A stretch of DNA of 64,000 bases from JAABVD01 sp965204545 (GTDB lineage Bacteria; Verrucomicrobiota; Verrucomicrobiia; Opitutales; UBA2995), in contig CBDBFA010000003.1 in assembly GCA_965204545.1 (NCBI GenBank), forward strand, positions 1,798,001 to 1,862,000. Reading direction: 5' to 3'. Of the stretch, positions 25,676-35,090 are shown in pieces (within the stretch, counting starts at the first letter, position 1; each line of letters starts with the position of its first letter). Made by a program: the position numbers and the translations under genes. Under the pieces are notes generated by a model. It made no database searches. It had not been told where the DNA came from and saw only the letters and a program-made list of their open reading frames with translations.

Positions 25676-28075
25676 TCATTGAAACTTCAAGCTGAAAGAC
25701 AGGGGTAAATGAACCCGCGTTTTAACCGGTCGGCCATCTATCATTCCCGGTTCGAATTTCCATTGTTTAACCGCTTCAATTGCGGCTTCGACGAAGGCCG
25801 GACTGGTCATTCTGCTAACGCGAACGTCCTCAACCGAACCATCTTCCTGCACGATAAAAACCAGCCTCACCTCACCTTCAACCCTTTTAGCTTTCAATTC
25901 CGGAGGATAAACAGGGGACACACGCTTTATTGGCTTTGGCAGAACATTCAAAGCGCTGATTTCGTAGATTTCCGCCTTTTTTGCCTTTCTTTCCAGTATG
26001 AAAGGGAACTTTACCCGCAAATTGGCCGGTTGGCCACCCGACAAGGGAGGAACAATGCGCCATTGCTTGAAAACCTCCCGTATTTGTTTGGTTACATCGG
26101 GCGGTAGAGCCGGTTCGAATTTGGGTAAAATCAACTTTCCTTCCTTATTGAAGATGGCCCATACCTCGGTTTCCAAAGTCCCGTACTTTTTGGCCATCTC
26201 TTCCGTGTAATTTGGTTTCGCTCTTTTGAGGAATTTGATCGGGGAATCCAAATTTCTCGGTCCAATTAAACGGGGCTTGGCGCTCTCATCCAGCTTCTGG
26301 CCATGGGCTTCCAGCAGTCGCTTGACTCCATCGCTGCCAAAATAATCGGCCACGTAAATGCCGGAGAAATCCTCGTATAGCTGGTAATCCGGAGCCAGGC
26401 ACTGATCCAGGGCAATCTGCACCACCTCGGCCACGTCGTAAAGGGTTGCATATTCCACCATGGTATTGGCGAAGTCCGGATTCAGCTCACAAGACGCCCC
26501 GGATTCGATAAGGGCCTGGATTTCATCCCTATTGCCCAGATAAGTGGCAGCCCAAATCGCCGATACGCCATCCGCTGGCGCCAAGTCCGGATTCGCTCCA
26601 TGTTCAATCAGTTTCAGGGTTGCTTCCAGGCCCCCCAAAGTAACGGCAAGATACAACGGGCTCACTCCATTTTTAGTGACCGCATCCACGGAAATTCCCT
26701 TTTCAATTAGGAGCGGTATCATTTCCGCCTCGTTGTGGAGAGCAGCAAAATGGAGGTAAGTCATCTTTGTATCGGGCTTATTATAGCCAAGTTTTCTGAC
26801 TTCATCCAGAACCAGGCTCAGGACTTCGGGATTTCCCGAGCGAATAGCCGATGCAATCGCATCGAATCTCCGCGAATCATCAACGAGTTCAGGTTTGTAA
26901 TTTTGAAGGTAATACTTTACCATCGAAGTTCTGCCAAAAAGGCACAGACCGCTGAAGAAACCACTCAGGGAGGTTTTTTCTATGGAAATCCTGCGGGGTT
27001 TTAATTTTACCAGAAAATCGAAAATTTCGTGCCGCCGGGAATTCAAGGCCATCAAGACCGGCGCGTCCTTTCTGTCCATTCTCCTTTTATTCTTGAGGGC
27101 AAAAGTTTCGACCAGCCATTGAGTCAGTTCCAAATGCCCGCCACGAACGGCCAGATGTACCGGGAAATAACCTTCCCTATCGGATAAGGATATGGCCCGT
27201 TCGGGTTGCTGCAGTAACTTCAAAAATGAAAGGTTACCCACTCCTGCAGCATAATGCCCGGGGTAGTATCCAGTCTCATCATGGTCCCTGAGTTTGGACA
27301 GCTTTTCCAGACTTGGCATGGAGGAAAGCAGGTTTTCTCTACCGTACAAGGCCATGAGGTGCAATGGGTTTACCTCTTCATTCGTATATTTTACCGAGGA
27401 AGACCTGGAATTCCATGCCTCTATCACCTCCTGGTCCGATCCGGCCTTCATCAACCAGTTAAGACGGGCTTTTTCGTTGTGAGTATCCTTCTGGGGAACC
27501 TGTATTTGCAAAGTGACGGGATCCAATAACCAGAACGCCGGATGGCCTCGTTTATTGGATTCCCTGGCCAAACGCCATCCAATCCTACCTATGGAAAAAT
27601 CCTGAAGGGAATCCTTCTCAATGTAGGCGATTTTAGCAGGACTGAATTCCGGGCCGATCCATGTGCCCACTGCGATAAAATTATCCTGCTTTGAATCGTC
27701 CCAGTAAAGGTAGGAATTCGGATTGGGCTTTAGGGGAATCCTATCCCTCCTGAATACAACCTCATAGAAACTTTGGAATTTACGTTCCTTGAAGCTTCGA
27801 GCCATTAGATTCAGGGAAAATAGATCGGGCAGATAAGCGTATCGTTTAAGATTCTCGAAATCGCCCTCTATCAACCACCCGCCTTCCGATTCGGGAAAAA
27901 CCTTTTCCCCGTTCTCTAAGAAATAGGGGTTATTTTTTTCGAATCCGGAAATCTCAATATTTTCTTTGTCGACCCGGTAAATCAGGGTCAGCTTGCCGGG
28001 TTCTTCGGCAAACAGATTCACCCCTGAATAGAGGAGCCAGGAAAAAAACAGAATGAATTTAGGGAGTGGATACAT
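25676..28075 (-). CDS. Periplasmic ankyrin-repeat protein with C-terminal TonB domains
   Basis: A 799-residue protein with a signal peptide (FILFFSWLLYSGVNLFA). A central ankyrin array occupies about residues 240-590 (for example TYLHFAALHNEAEMIPLLIEKG and GVSPLYLAVTLGGLEATLKL). Two TonB_C-like domains follow: a degenerate one near 610-690 (LETEVWAIFNKEGKLILPKF) and a canonical one near 705-799 (RVSPVYPPELKAKRVEGEVRLVF, VKQWKFEPG). It lacks the N-terminal membrane anchor of a standard TonB, so it is probably a secreted relative. It sits next to a TonB-dependent receptor gene on the same strand, suggesting envelope transport, but the role is unknown. Confidence 0.78.
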   Translation of the reverse strand: MYPLPKFILFFSWLLYSGVNLFAEEPGKLTLIYRVDKENIEISGFEKNNPYFLENGEKVFPESEGGWLIEGDFENLKRYAYLPDLFSLNLMARSFKERKFQSFYEVVFRRDRIPLKPNPNSYLYWDDSKQDNFIAVGTWIGPEFSPAKIAYIEKDSLQDFSIGRIGWRLARESNKRGHPAFWLLDPVTLQIQVPQKDTHNEKARLNWLMKAGSDQEVIEAWNSRSSSVKYTNEEVNPLHLMALYGRENLLSSMPSLEKLSKLRDHDETGYYPGHYAAGVGNLSFLKLLQQPERAISLSDREGYFPVHLAVRGGHLELTQWLVETFALKNKRRMDRKDAPVLMALNSRRHEIFDFLVKLKPRRISIEKTSLSGFFSGLCLFGRTSMVKYYLQNYKPELVDDSRRFDAIASAIRSGNPEVLSLVLDEVRKLGYNKPDTKMTYLHFAALHNEAEMIPLLIEKGISVDAVTKNGVSPLYLAVTLGGLEATLKLIEHGANPDLAPADGVSAIWAATYLGNRDEIQALIESGASCELNPDFANTMVEYATLYDVAEVVQIALDQCLAPDYQLYEDFSGIYVADYFGSDGVKRLLEAHGQKLDESAKPRLIGPRNLDSPIKFLKRAKPNYTEEMAKKYGTLETEVWAIFNKEGKLILPKFEPALPPDVTKQIREVFKQWRIVPPLSGGQPANLRVKFPFILERKAKKAEIYEISALNVLPKPIKRVSPVYPPELKAKRVEGEVRLVFIVQEDGSVEDVRVSRMTSPAFVEAAIEAVKQWKFEPGMIDGRPVKTRVHLPLSFSLKFQ

Positions 28076-28430
28076 GGCTGTTGATTGAGAAACCTTCCCC
28101 GATTGATATCAGGGAGGACCAGCATTCCTCAAGTACGGATTGGAGAAAAGGGAAACCACGGATTTCACGGATGAGCACAGATGATTAATGGACTCTCGTA
28201 AAGCACGCGAAGGGGCGCAAAGAAGGCGCGCTGGGGCGCGCCTCACCCCTCTGTGGTCTCTGAGTCCTCTGTGGTTAATCCGTCTCCTTCTTTGCGTGCT
28301 TTGCGATCTTGGCGAGAGGACTTTCACGGGGCAGCCAAGGAGGGATTCTCGTCAAAGTGGTAGTCGCGCGCCCGCTGTATTTCGTGGCAGGGATCTTCAT
28401 CTGCGATATCGTTGATAGATTGACGAGATT
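28076..28430. other. 355-bp gap of dispersed repeats
   Basis: No gene seen. It has ACCACGGATTTCACGGATGA, CTCTGAGTCCTCTGTGGTTA and the GGACTTTCACGGGGCAGCCA element (28318-28337), which also occurs near 31027, 33953 and 41091. Confidence 0.6.
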
Positions 28431-30863
28431 TCAGAATTGCTTGCGCAAGGTCAGGCCGACGGTGCGAGGATTGCCCAAAAAAGCGCCAAAGGTCTGGGTG
28501 GATCCTGGGCCCGTTCCCGACCCCTGGAGCGGAGCGTCAAAGGCAATCTGTATGTGATCCTTGTCAAAGAGATTCTTGGCCCACAGCTCGATCCCCCAAT
28601 TATTATTGAGCTGAGCGAGACCAATACGCCCATTGAATACGGCAAAACTCTCTTGTAGCTTTTCCACATCCAGATCAGAGCCGGTGTTATAACTGCTCAT
28701 GTAACGCAGATCGAGGTGGGCAAAGGCTCGCCAGGAATTGTTCAGATTACGCTCGTAGGTGGCGGCGCCCGTAAAAGACCATTTGGGTGCGTTGGTGAGT
28801 TGGCGACCAGCCAGGTTTTCATTGGATATGTTCATGCCGTACTTGGTATCGGAATAGGTCACTCCACCCCGCATGGTCATCTCGTTGGACAGACGTGCTG
28901 TCGTTTCCAATTCGACCCCCTTGGCGGTAACTTCTTCAATATTCTCTGTGATGAAACTGGTGCCGGTGAAGGTAACCAATTGGAAATCCTGTAAATCCAT
29001 ATAAAAGACCGTGGCATTTAGAGTAGCTCGCTTCTCCAGGAGACCGAATTTGCCCCCGAGTTCGAATGAGTCGACTACTTCCTCTTTAAATGCGAGGTCC
29101 GAAGGGGACGGACGGTTGCCCAAAAGTGGATTTGGCAGGGTGGCCCGATCGAGACTGTAACCGCCCGCCTTGAAACCCCGGGAGAAACCTGCGAAGAGCA
29201 AATGGTCCTCACTCAGGTGGTAGGCTCCGCTGATGGTGTTTGACCACTTTTTCTCCGTGCGGCTGTCCGTGTAATCGCCGTCGAGTAAAGGATTTAGGAA
29301 GGGCAGACAGGCTAAACCAGAAATAGTGGGAGCGGATTGCGCTGGCACCAGACCCGCCGCAACCGCTCTTCCCAAGTTTGCCAGAAACGCCGAATTACAG
29401 GCGCTATTTCGGCTCCTCAGTTCCGCCTCCAGGTCCTTCGTTTCTTCTGTGTAGCGCAACCCCAAGGTGATCTCGAAGTCGTCGGTCACGTGGAGGTGGT
29501 TATGGGTAAAGAGGGCCCAACTCTCCGCCTTTTGCATGAAGTTGTCCGAGATCATGCCGTCACCCTCGGGGAACACCTGCCCGGGAGGCAAGTTGGTCAG
29601 GCCCGAATAAAAACCGCTCAGGGGATTGCCCGAAACCAGTCCATTGACGTATCCTTCGAAGGCTGAACCGAAGCGAATCGAGTCACGATAGTCGAGATTC
29701 TCGCGAATGAAAAACAGCCCAACCAGCCAGTCCACCCATTCTGTTTCAGACTCCACTCGAAACTCCTGGGTAAGCGTCTCGAATCCCTGAAAATATCCGC
29801 CTCTGTCTCGGAACAGGATATCCAGGTTGATGTAGTCGACATCCTGCCCGCGCGAAGATTCCCAGTCGCGGAAGGCTGTGAGCGAGGTGAAGGATGCGGC
29901 GCTCGTATCCACGGTAACCTCACCTGAGATTCCCCATTCGACCACGTCGTCATAATAGCCCCTGTTGGGATTGACCGAGACCTTTCGGTCAAACGGATCT
30001 CCCAGAAGGTCGGCGCCCATGGCCTGAATCAGACCGAGGGTAGGTCCTGGAACCAGGGTGACAGCAGCACAGCATTGTTCGTTCCGATCGGAATAATCGG
30101 CAATGATGCGAATTTTGGAATCCTCTCCTGGTTTGAAAAGGAGTTGACCACGAGTGAGCATGCGATCCCGATTGTTGTAATCCTTGCCCGTGGCGATGTC
30201 CTCGAGAAACCCGTCCCTTTCCGTAAACACGGCATCGATGCGCCCGGCCAAAGTATCCTCAATCAGCCCCCCTCCGACTCCAGCTTCCAGGCGGAGGTTG
30301 TTATAGTTGCCGTATTCGATCTTTCCATAACCACCCGGTTCAAAGGATGGGCCCTTGGTGATCACATTGATCAATCCCATCAAAGTGTTTCGGCCAAACA
30401 GCGTGCCTTGGGGACCGCGCAACACCTCGATGCGCTCGACCTCGCCAAGTTCAGTGAGGGCGACATTGTTTCGGCTGCGGTAAACACCGTCCACAAAGAC
30501 CCCAACCGCCGATTCCAAGCCGGGGTTGTCTCCGGTTGTGCCGATACCGCGGATGCGGGCGACGGCCCCGGTACTTTCAGCCTGGGAGGAGGAGAGGAAC
30601 AGGCTCGACGAAACCGCCATGAGATCGCGGATGTCGGTCACGCCCGAATATTCGAGCTGAGCCTCCGAATAGGGGGTCAGGGCAATGGGCAGTTCCTGGG
30701 CATTTCGTTCTCGCTTGGTGGCCGTTACGATGAATTCCTCCAAGTCTATGATTGCCAGTAACTCCTCCTCTTCCTCGGCAACCGCTTGGAAGGAAGGAAC
30801 GGTCACGCAGGCCAACAGGGAAAGGAAGATTAGGAGATTCGAGGGGTAAATTAAAAACTTCAT
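28431..30863 (-). CDS. TonB-dependent outer-membrane receptor
   Basis: An 810-residue receptor. The start is the ATG at 30863, which has an upstream AAAGAGGAT ribosome binding site and is followed by a signal peptide (LLIFLSLLACVTVPSFQAVAE); the longer frame adds 21 unlikely residues. It has a TonB-box-like EFIVTATKRERNAQELP, a plug (VFVDGVYRSRNNVAL, IEVLRGPQGTLFGRNTLMG) and a barrel ending RTVGLTLRKQF with terminal Phe. The TATKRE...VYRSR pattern is typical of receptors for sterol-like, aromatic or siderophore ligands; the substrate is not determinable here. The neighbour downstream on the same strand is the ankyrin/TonB protein. Confidence 0.88.
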   Translation of the reverse strand: MKFLIYPSNLLIFLSLLACVTVPSFQAVAEEEEELLAIIDLEEFIVTATKRERNAQELPIALTPYSEAQLEYSGVTDIRDLMAVSSSLFLSSSQAESTGAVARIRGIGTTGDNPGLESAVGVFVDGVYRSRNNVALTELGEVERIEVLRGPQGTLFGRNTLMGLINVITKGPSFEPGGYGKIEYGNYNNLRLEAGVGGGLIEDTLAGRIDAVFTERDGFLEDIATGKDYNNRDRMLTRGQLLFKPGEDSKIRIIADYSDRNEQCCAAVTLVPGPTLGLIQAMGADLLGDPFDRKVSVNPNRGYYDDVVEWGISGEVTVDTSAASFTSLTAFRDWESSRGQDVDYINLDILFRDRGGYFQGFETLTQEFRVESETEWVDWLVGLFFIRENLDYRDSIRFGSAFEGYVNGLVSGNPLSGFYSGLTNLPPGQVFPEGDGMISDNFMQKAESWALFTHNHLHVTDDFEITLGLRYTEETKDLEAELRSRNSACNSAFLANLGRAVAAGLVPAQSAPTISGLACLPFLNPLLDGDYTDSRTEKKWSNTISGAYHLSEDHLLFAGFSRGFKAGGYSLDRATLPNPLLGNRPSPSDLAFKEEVVDSFELGGKFGLLEKRATLNATVFYMDLQDFQLVTFTGTSFITENIEEVTAKGVELETTARLSNEMTMRGGVTYSDTKYGMNISNENLAGRQLTNAPKWSFTGAATYERNLNNSWRAFAHLDLRYMSSYNTGSDLDVEKLQESFAVFNGRIGLAQLNNNWGIELWAKNLFDKDHIQIAFDAPLQGSGTGPGSTQTFGAFLGNPRTVGLTLRKQF

Positions 30864-30926
30864 ATCCTCTTTCGTTGAGCTTGTCCCTTGTCGGAGTATC
30901 AGAAGCAATAGCCCCGGAGGGGTCAA

Positions 30927-31349
30927 TAGCTTGTAGTGCCCCCACTTAAGTCTACATTGAATTAGAGAGTATTAGTAGCTGCATAATGGGTTTATTCTGC
31001 TGGGTCGGACGCCGTCTCCGTATCACTGAACTTTCACGGGGCAGCCAAGGGATTGCCTCTCGCAAAGCTCGCAAAGGGACGCAGAGACAGGGAGGAGGGT
31101 CCCCCAATGATTAGGGTAAATAGCCACAAAAAAGCACAAAAGGCGCAATAGTGGGAAGAAGACCAACCACGGATTAGAAACCAGCATCTAGTATCTAGCA
31201 TCGAGCATCCAGAAATTGACTCTCGCAAAGCTCGCCAAGAACGCTAAGAAGCGCCGTCCGCCTTCGCCCGTTGGGACTACGGCGTGACAGGGAAGGCGCA
31301 AAAACAGGGAGGAGAAGAAAAACCACGGATGATTTGCTGAGATATATTT
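30927..31349. other. Gap: IS end remnant plus dispersed repeats
   Basis: No gene seen. It contains a solo IS terminus (30932-30990), the CTTTCACGGGGCAGCCAAGG element (31027-31050), ACCAGCATCTAGTATCTAGC, and the CCTTCGCCCGTTGGGACTAC unit (31261-31280). Confidence 0.6.
30932..30990 (+). mobile_element. Solo IS3-type terminus (remnant 1)
   Basis: TGTAGTGCCCCCACTTAA differs by one base from the left end of the intact IS at 39033. Similarity continues for roughly 60 bp (ATTAGAGAGTATT). No transposase follows. Confidence 0.75.
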
Positions 31350-31473
31350 CGCGCATATAAGGCCAGCTTTTATTGTTATTAAATTTAATTCGCGCAAATA
31401 AGAATGGTTTTTATTGTTGCGAAATTCAATTCGAGCAAATAAGCAAATCCTTATTTACGCGAAATTCATCCCA
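31350..31473 (+). promoter_or_regulatory. Three tandem 41-bp repeats upstream of fic (candidate operator array)
   Basis: CGCGCATATAAG at 31350, CGCGCAAATAAG at 31391 and CGAGCAAATAAG at 31432 recur with an exact 41-bp period. Each is followed by a T-rich stretch and AAATT(C)AATT. The last unit ends with TTATTTACGCGAAATT, the near inverse of AATTCGCGCAAATAAG. The array stops five bases before the fic start codon, so it covers the expected promoter. Confidence 0.7.
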
Positions 31474-31478
31474 AAACA

Positions 31479-32678
31479 ATGCATCCGAACCAATTTAGCG
31501 CAAACAGCCCCGGCAGTTGCCGCAAGACCTTGGAAGGCTATTTCGCCTATACTCCAGGACCGCTTCCCCCGGATCTCCCGTTGGACTGGGAGCTGACCGG
31601 CCTCATAAGCGAGGCCAATCAAGCGCTGGGAGAACTCTCCGGGGCCGGAAAACGCCTCCCCAATCCCCACTTGCTGATTCGGCCCTACCTACGGCGGGAG
31701 GCAATCCTGAGTTCCCGGATTGAGGATACCCACGCAGACATGGAGCAATTGGCGCTCTTTGAGGAGGAGGAGAATGCGGAGAAAGACGTTCCGGTGACCG
31801 ATGTCCGCGAAGTGGCCAACAACGTTTGGGCGCTCGAATACGGACTCCATCGGCTTGCTGAATTACCCATATCCACCCGCCTGATCAAAGAACTCCACGA
31901 AATTCTGCTGAAAGATGTTCGGGGAGGGGAGAGCTTCAAGACGCCGGGCGAGTTTCGCCGAAGCCAGAACTGGATCGGACCCACGGGGTGTACCTTGGCC
32001 GAGGCCACCTTTGTGCCACCGCCCCACCACGAGATAGGCCGGTGTCTCGGTGATCTGGAAAACTTCATTCACGGCGATCACCCCGAACCGGCGTTGGTCA
32101 AAGCTGCCTTGATCCATTACCAGTTCGAGGCCATTCACCCATTCCTCGACGGTAATGGCCGGATCGGGCGCTTGTTGATCACCCTCTACCTCTGTCAACA
32201 AGGCTGTCTATCCCAGCCCTTGCTCTACTTATCGGGCTTTTTTGACGAAACTCGCGACGATTATTACCGTTTGCTTCTCGCCGTAAGCCAGAAGGGCGCT
32301 TGGCGCGACTGGGTCGAGTATTTCCTGCGCGGGGTGCGCTTACAAGCCCAGCGCGCATTTCTGGATACGGAAAAGATTCTTGAGAGCTACGAATACTACC
32401 AAGGCAAACTCAAGGAAGGAAAGCGAGTGCCGCAGGAAGCCGCTCGTATTCTGGACCACATCTTCGCCAATCCCTATATATCTATTGCCCGCCATGCCAA
32501 ACGAGTCGATGTCTCCTACCAGATGGCGCAGCGAGGGGTCGAATTCTGGATCGAGAATGGACTGCTGGAGGAGGCCACCGGCCAAAAACGCAACCGCATC
32601 TTCGTTGCCCGTGAGGTTTTCAACATTATGGCCTCTCCATCGCTCCCCATAAACGCCAACGAACCACCGATCTCGTAG
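31479..32678 (+). CDS. fic: Fic family protein with C-terminal winged helix
   Basis: A 399-residue Fic protein, likely an AMP-transferase acting on a cellular or self target. It contains a Fic N-terminal domain with an inhibitory-type motif SSRIED (Ser...Glu) near residue 79, the catalytic motif HPFLDGNGRIGR near residue 218, and a C-terminal winged-helix region (IARHAKRVDVSYQMAQRGVEFWIENGLL). With the inhibitory helix in the same chain it belongs to the self-inhibited class. The 41-bp tandem repeats directly upstream and the DNA-binding-like C-terminus suggest autoregulation; this is inference. Motifs are intact. Confidence 0.88.
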   Translation: MHPNQFSANSPGSCRKTLEGYFAYTPGPLPPDLPLDWELTGLISEANQALGELSGAGKRLPNPHLLIRPYLRREAILSSRIEDTHADMEQLALFEEEENAEKDVPVTDVREVANNVWALEYGLHRLAELPISTRLIKELHEILLKDVRGGESFKTPGEFRRSQNWIGPTGCTLAEATFVPPPHHEIGRCLGDLENFIHGDHPEPALVKAALIHYQFEAIHPFLDGNGRIGRLLITLYLCQQGCLSQPLLYLSGFFDETRDDYYRLLLAVSQKGAWRDWVEYFLRGVRLQAQRAFLDTEKILESYEYYQGKLKEGKRVPQEAARILDHIFANPYISIARHAKRVDVSYQMAQRGVEFWIENGLLEEATGQKRNRIFVAREVFNIMASPSLPINANEPPIS

Positions 32679-33108
32679 CCCAGGAAGGAGAATGACCGCA
32701 GATGGCGCAGATTAGCGCAGATAAAATAACGGAGGGGGGACATTCCTGCATGCCACGCCGGGAGGCGGGTCCCCCAAATAATAGGGATAAATAGCCACAA
32801 CAGGCACATCCGCCTTCGCCCGTTGGGACTACGGCGTGACAGGGAAGACTCAAAAAGGTAGGAGAAAATTAACCACAGAGGTCCCAGAGGACACAGAGAG
32901 GTGGACTAGAAGACGAAGCTCTCCATTTAGGAAAATGCCAATTTTAACTGAGAAAAAGGGGTTGAACCCCAACATCTTGGGTTTTTTATTTGCTGCTTGA
33001 CCCTACCAAGAGTAGTTTGCCTTTTTGAAAAAAGGAGCAATCTCTCAGGCCGTTCTATCCCATCCGTTTTAAATCCCTTTCACTGAGAGAACTTCAACGA
33101 AATCAATC
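32679..33108. other. 430-bp gap: repeats, then AT-rich sequence
   Basis: No gene seen. 32725-32900 carries dispersed repeats (GGAGGGGGGACATTCCTG, CCTTCGCCCGTTGGGACTAC, ACCACAGAGGTCCCAGAGG). From about 32930 the composition becomes AT-richer and repeat-free, marking the left border of the following small-gene cassette. Confidence 0.55.
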
Positions 33109-33300
33109 ATGGCTGGTCTACGAAAGAAATTAAAAAAAATCGTCAGTACCGAAACAAAATCCATCCCAACTGCTGCTTCAAGTCATAGGGAAGCAATAAC
33201 TCAAACTGTTAAGAGAAGTGCGCGTGGCAATGTCCAACTGGCCTTCGGGCATTTCGTGACCAAGCAAGACAAGAGCCTGAGCAAACTCGACAGGATCTAA
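33109..33300 (+). CDS. Small basic hypothetical protein
   Basis: A possible 63-residue protein of unknown function, rich in Lys and Arg (MAGLRKKLKKIVSTETKSIP) with a C-terminal ARGNVQLAFGHFVTKQDKS segment. No ribosome binding site is visible. It lies 25 bp upstream of the interrupted frame that follows, in the same AT-richer patch, so the two may form one transferred cassette. No family recognised; it may be a chance frame. Confidence 0.4.
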   Translation: MAGLRKKLKKIVSTETKSIPTAASSHREAITQTVKRSARGNVQLAFGHFVTKQDKSLSKLDRI

Positions 33301-33325
33301 CTCTCAAACCTCTACCCCAAACAAA

Positions 33326-33919
33326 ATGTCCGATACCGCAGATCGGTACCGGTGTCTCCGCAGTCTCTACAAACAAGCGGAAGATGCCATTCACAACCTT
33401 GGAATGGAAGGATCAGGCACAGATATTCTTGCCATAAATGAACTCAGATATGCAGGGCATCACCTGCTTAACGCCCTTACATCGGAAAAAGAGAACGAAA
33501 AGGAAGAGCAATTCAGTCGCTTCACTTGACACTGCGAAAGGGCTCTTTATGAGGCTTACGATTGCTCTATCTACTATCACCTCTTTCAATTTCAAAAGTT
33601 TAAAATTGATTTTGCCAAGGTATCCATTTCAGACGTTATCCCTGATTTCCTCGAGGTGGAAATGACTATGCGGAAATGCAAGAAATTTCTAGAGCAGGCA
33701 AGGAGTGGATCTGAAAAGCGAGAGGACTACTATAAGGAAGCCAAATCCACCTTCTCTAAAGTTGCTGAAGCAAATCTTAAATGTCAGGCTGCTCGTGAAG
33801 AATTGGCCAAGAAATTGTGGGCTATGAGTAGGGAATCAAGGCGTTGGTGGAGAGGCCCTATAGCAATCTTGGCCTCTGCGATAATCGGCGCCCTGGTAAC
33901 AATACTTGTTGTTTATTGA
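33326..33919 (+). pseudogene. Membrane-anchored small protein interrupted by an in-frame TGA
   Basis: One continuous frame of 198 codons, broken only by TGA at 33527-33529. The first part (67 residues) begins MSDTADRYRCLRSLYKQ. After the stop the frame continues HCERALYEAYDCSIYYHLFQ, then a charged helical stretch (CKKFLEQARSGSEKREDYY), and a C-terminal membrane helix (GPIAILASAIIGALVTILVVY). The residues on both sides of the stop read as one helical domain, so a single C-to-T change of CGA is the simplest explanation. It could instead be two genes (second start ATG 33656 or 33662) or a sequencing error. Function unknown. Confidence 0.6.
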
Positions 33920-34402
33920 TTAGTCATCCTACGACAGGGATTGCATGCACCGGACTTTCATGGGGCAGCCAGGGAATTGCCTCTCGCAAAGCTCGCAAAG
34001 GGACGCAGAGACAGGGAGGAGGGAAACCACGGATCACACGGATGAGCGCGGATGATTTTTTTAACAACGCTCCTTTCAGTCACTTGATCCGGCTGCGCCG
34101 GAACAGGATCGCTTCGCGAGCAGGATTGGGGGAGAAGGGAATGGAATGATGGAGTGGGGGAGTAATGGAATTTGGGAGAAGACCTTGGCGATCTTGGCGA
34201 TCTTGGCGAGAGGCCTTTCCGGATATAGCCACAAGAGGCACATCCTCCTTCGCCCGTTGGGACTACGGCGTGACAGGGAAGACTCAAAAAGGCAGGCCAA
34301 AAGAGATGACTCTCGCCAATTAGGAATTGACATTGGCAAAGAGCAACCAGCATCCAGAACACACTTGCTTTATAGCAATAAAACCATATTACTGCCCATA
34401 TC
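33920..34402. other. 483-bp gap of dispersed repeats
   Basis: No gene seen. In order: the GACTTTCATGGGGCAGCCAG element (33953), hairpin family C copy 3 (34063-34125), three tandem copies of GATCTTGGC (34187-34212), and CCTTCGCCCGTTGGGACTAC (34247-34266). Confidence 0.6.
34088..34119 (+). repeat. Hairpin repeat family C, copy 3
   Basis: Stems TCCGGC-TGC-GCCGGA and TCGC-TTC-GCGA; only the loop of the first differs from the consensus. Confidence 0.8.
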
Positions 34403-34654
34403 ATGAAAACGACGATCGATCTTCCCGAGGAGTTACTGGTGGAAGCGAAGGCAACCGCGGCCCGCCGACGGACCACGCTAAAGGCCATGGTGGAACACGC
34501 CTTGAAAAGGGAAATAGAGGGCGATCTGCCTGGGCGAGATCAACGAAACTCGTTTTTCATTGATGAACATGGGCTGCCCCTTTTGAAGAAGAAGCGCGGT
34601 TCCAGGGTAACCAGCGAAATGGTCTACCATATGATGGAAGAGTTGGGTATCTGA
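34403..34654 (+). CDS. VapB-like antitoxin
   Basis: An 83-residue antitoxin with an N-terminal ribbon-helix-helix-like segment (MKTTIDLPEELLVEAKATAA) and a C-terminal tail (VTSEMVYHMMEELGI) expected to bind and block the toxin. It is seven bases upstream of a PIN toxin gene, the standard VapBC order, and it likely represses its own promoter as other VapB proteins do. The pair is flanked on both sides by dispersed repeats, consistent with acquisition as a unit. Confidence 0.8.
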   Translation: MKTTIDLPEELLVEAKATAARRRTTLKAMVEHALKREIEGDLPGRDQRNSFFIDEHGLPLLKKKRGSRVTSEMVYHMMEELGI

Positions 34655-34661
34655 CCCCGTC

Positions 34662-35090
34662 ATGCACTTGCTGGATATCAACGTCCTTTTGACGCTGGTA
34701 GATGCCGGCCACGTGCACCACCAGCGGGCGCGGAGTTGGTTTTTTTCGCCGGCTCGCCAGGCATGGGCCACCTGCCCCATCACGGAAAATGGCTTCGTGC
34801 GCATTTTAGGTCACCCCGCATATCCCGGATTCGGACGGGAGATCGAGGAAGCACGTATGGTGTTGAAATCCCTGGTGAATTATCCGGGGCACCAGTTCTG
34901 GAGCGATGATCTCTCCTTGCTCGACAGAAAGGCTATTCCGAGACTCTCAGGTTCAAAACACCTCACCGATCTATACCTTCTGGCGCTGGCCGTTAAAAGA
35001 AAGGCATCCCTGGCAACCCTGGACCAAAGAATCGAACCTCAACAGATTCCCGGCGGTCCCGAGGCCTGCCTCGTGCTACCCGGGGAATAA
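34662..35090 (+). CDS. VapC-like PIN-domain toxin ribonuclease
   Basis: A 142-residue PIN ribonuclease of a type II toxin-antitoxin module; relatives cleave tRNA or rRNA. The acidic metal-binding residues are in place: Asp5 in MHLLDINVLL, Glu in PITENGFVRIL, Asp in HLTDLYLLALA and Asp in LATLDQRI. It is therefore probably active and needs the antitoxin encoded immediately upstream. It ends LVLPGE shortly before a repeat-filled gap. Confidence 0.85.
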   Translation: MHLLDINVLLTLVDAGHVHHQRARSWFFSPARQAWATCPITENGFVRILGHPAYPGFGREIEEARMVLKSLVNYPGHQFWSDDLSLLDRKAIPRLSGSKHLTDLYLLALAVKRKASLATLDQRIEPQQIPGGPEACLVLPGE

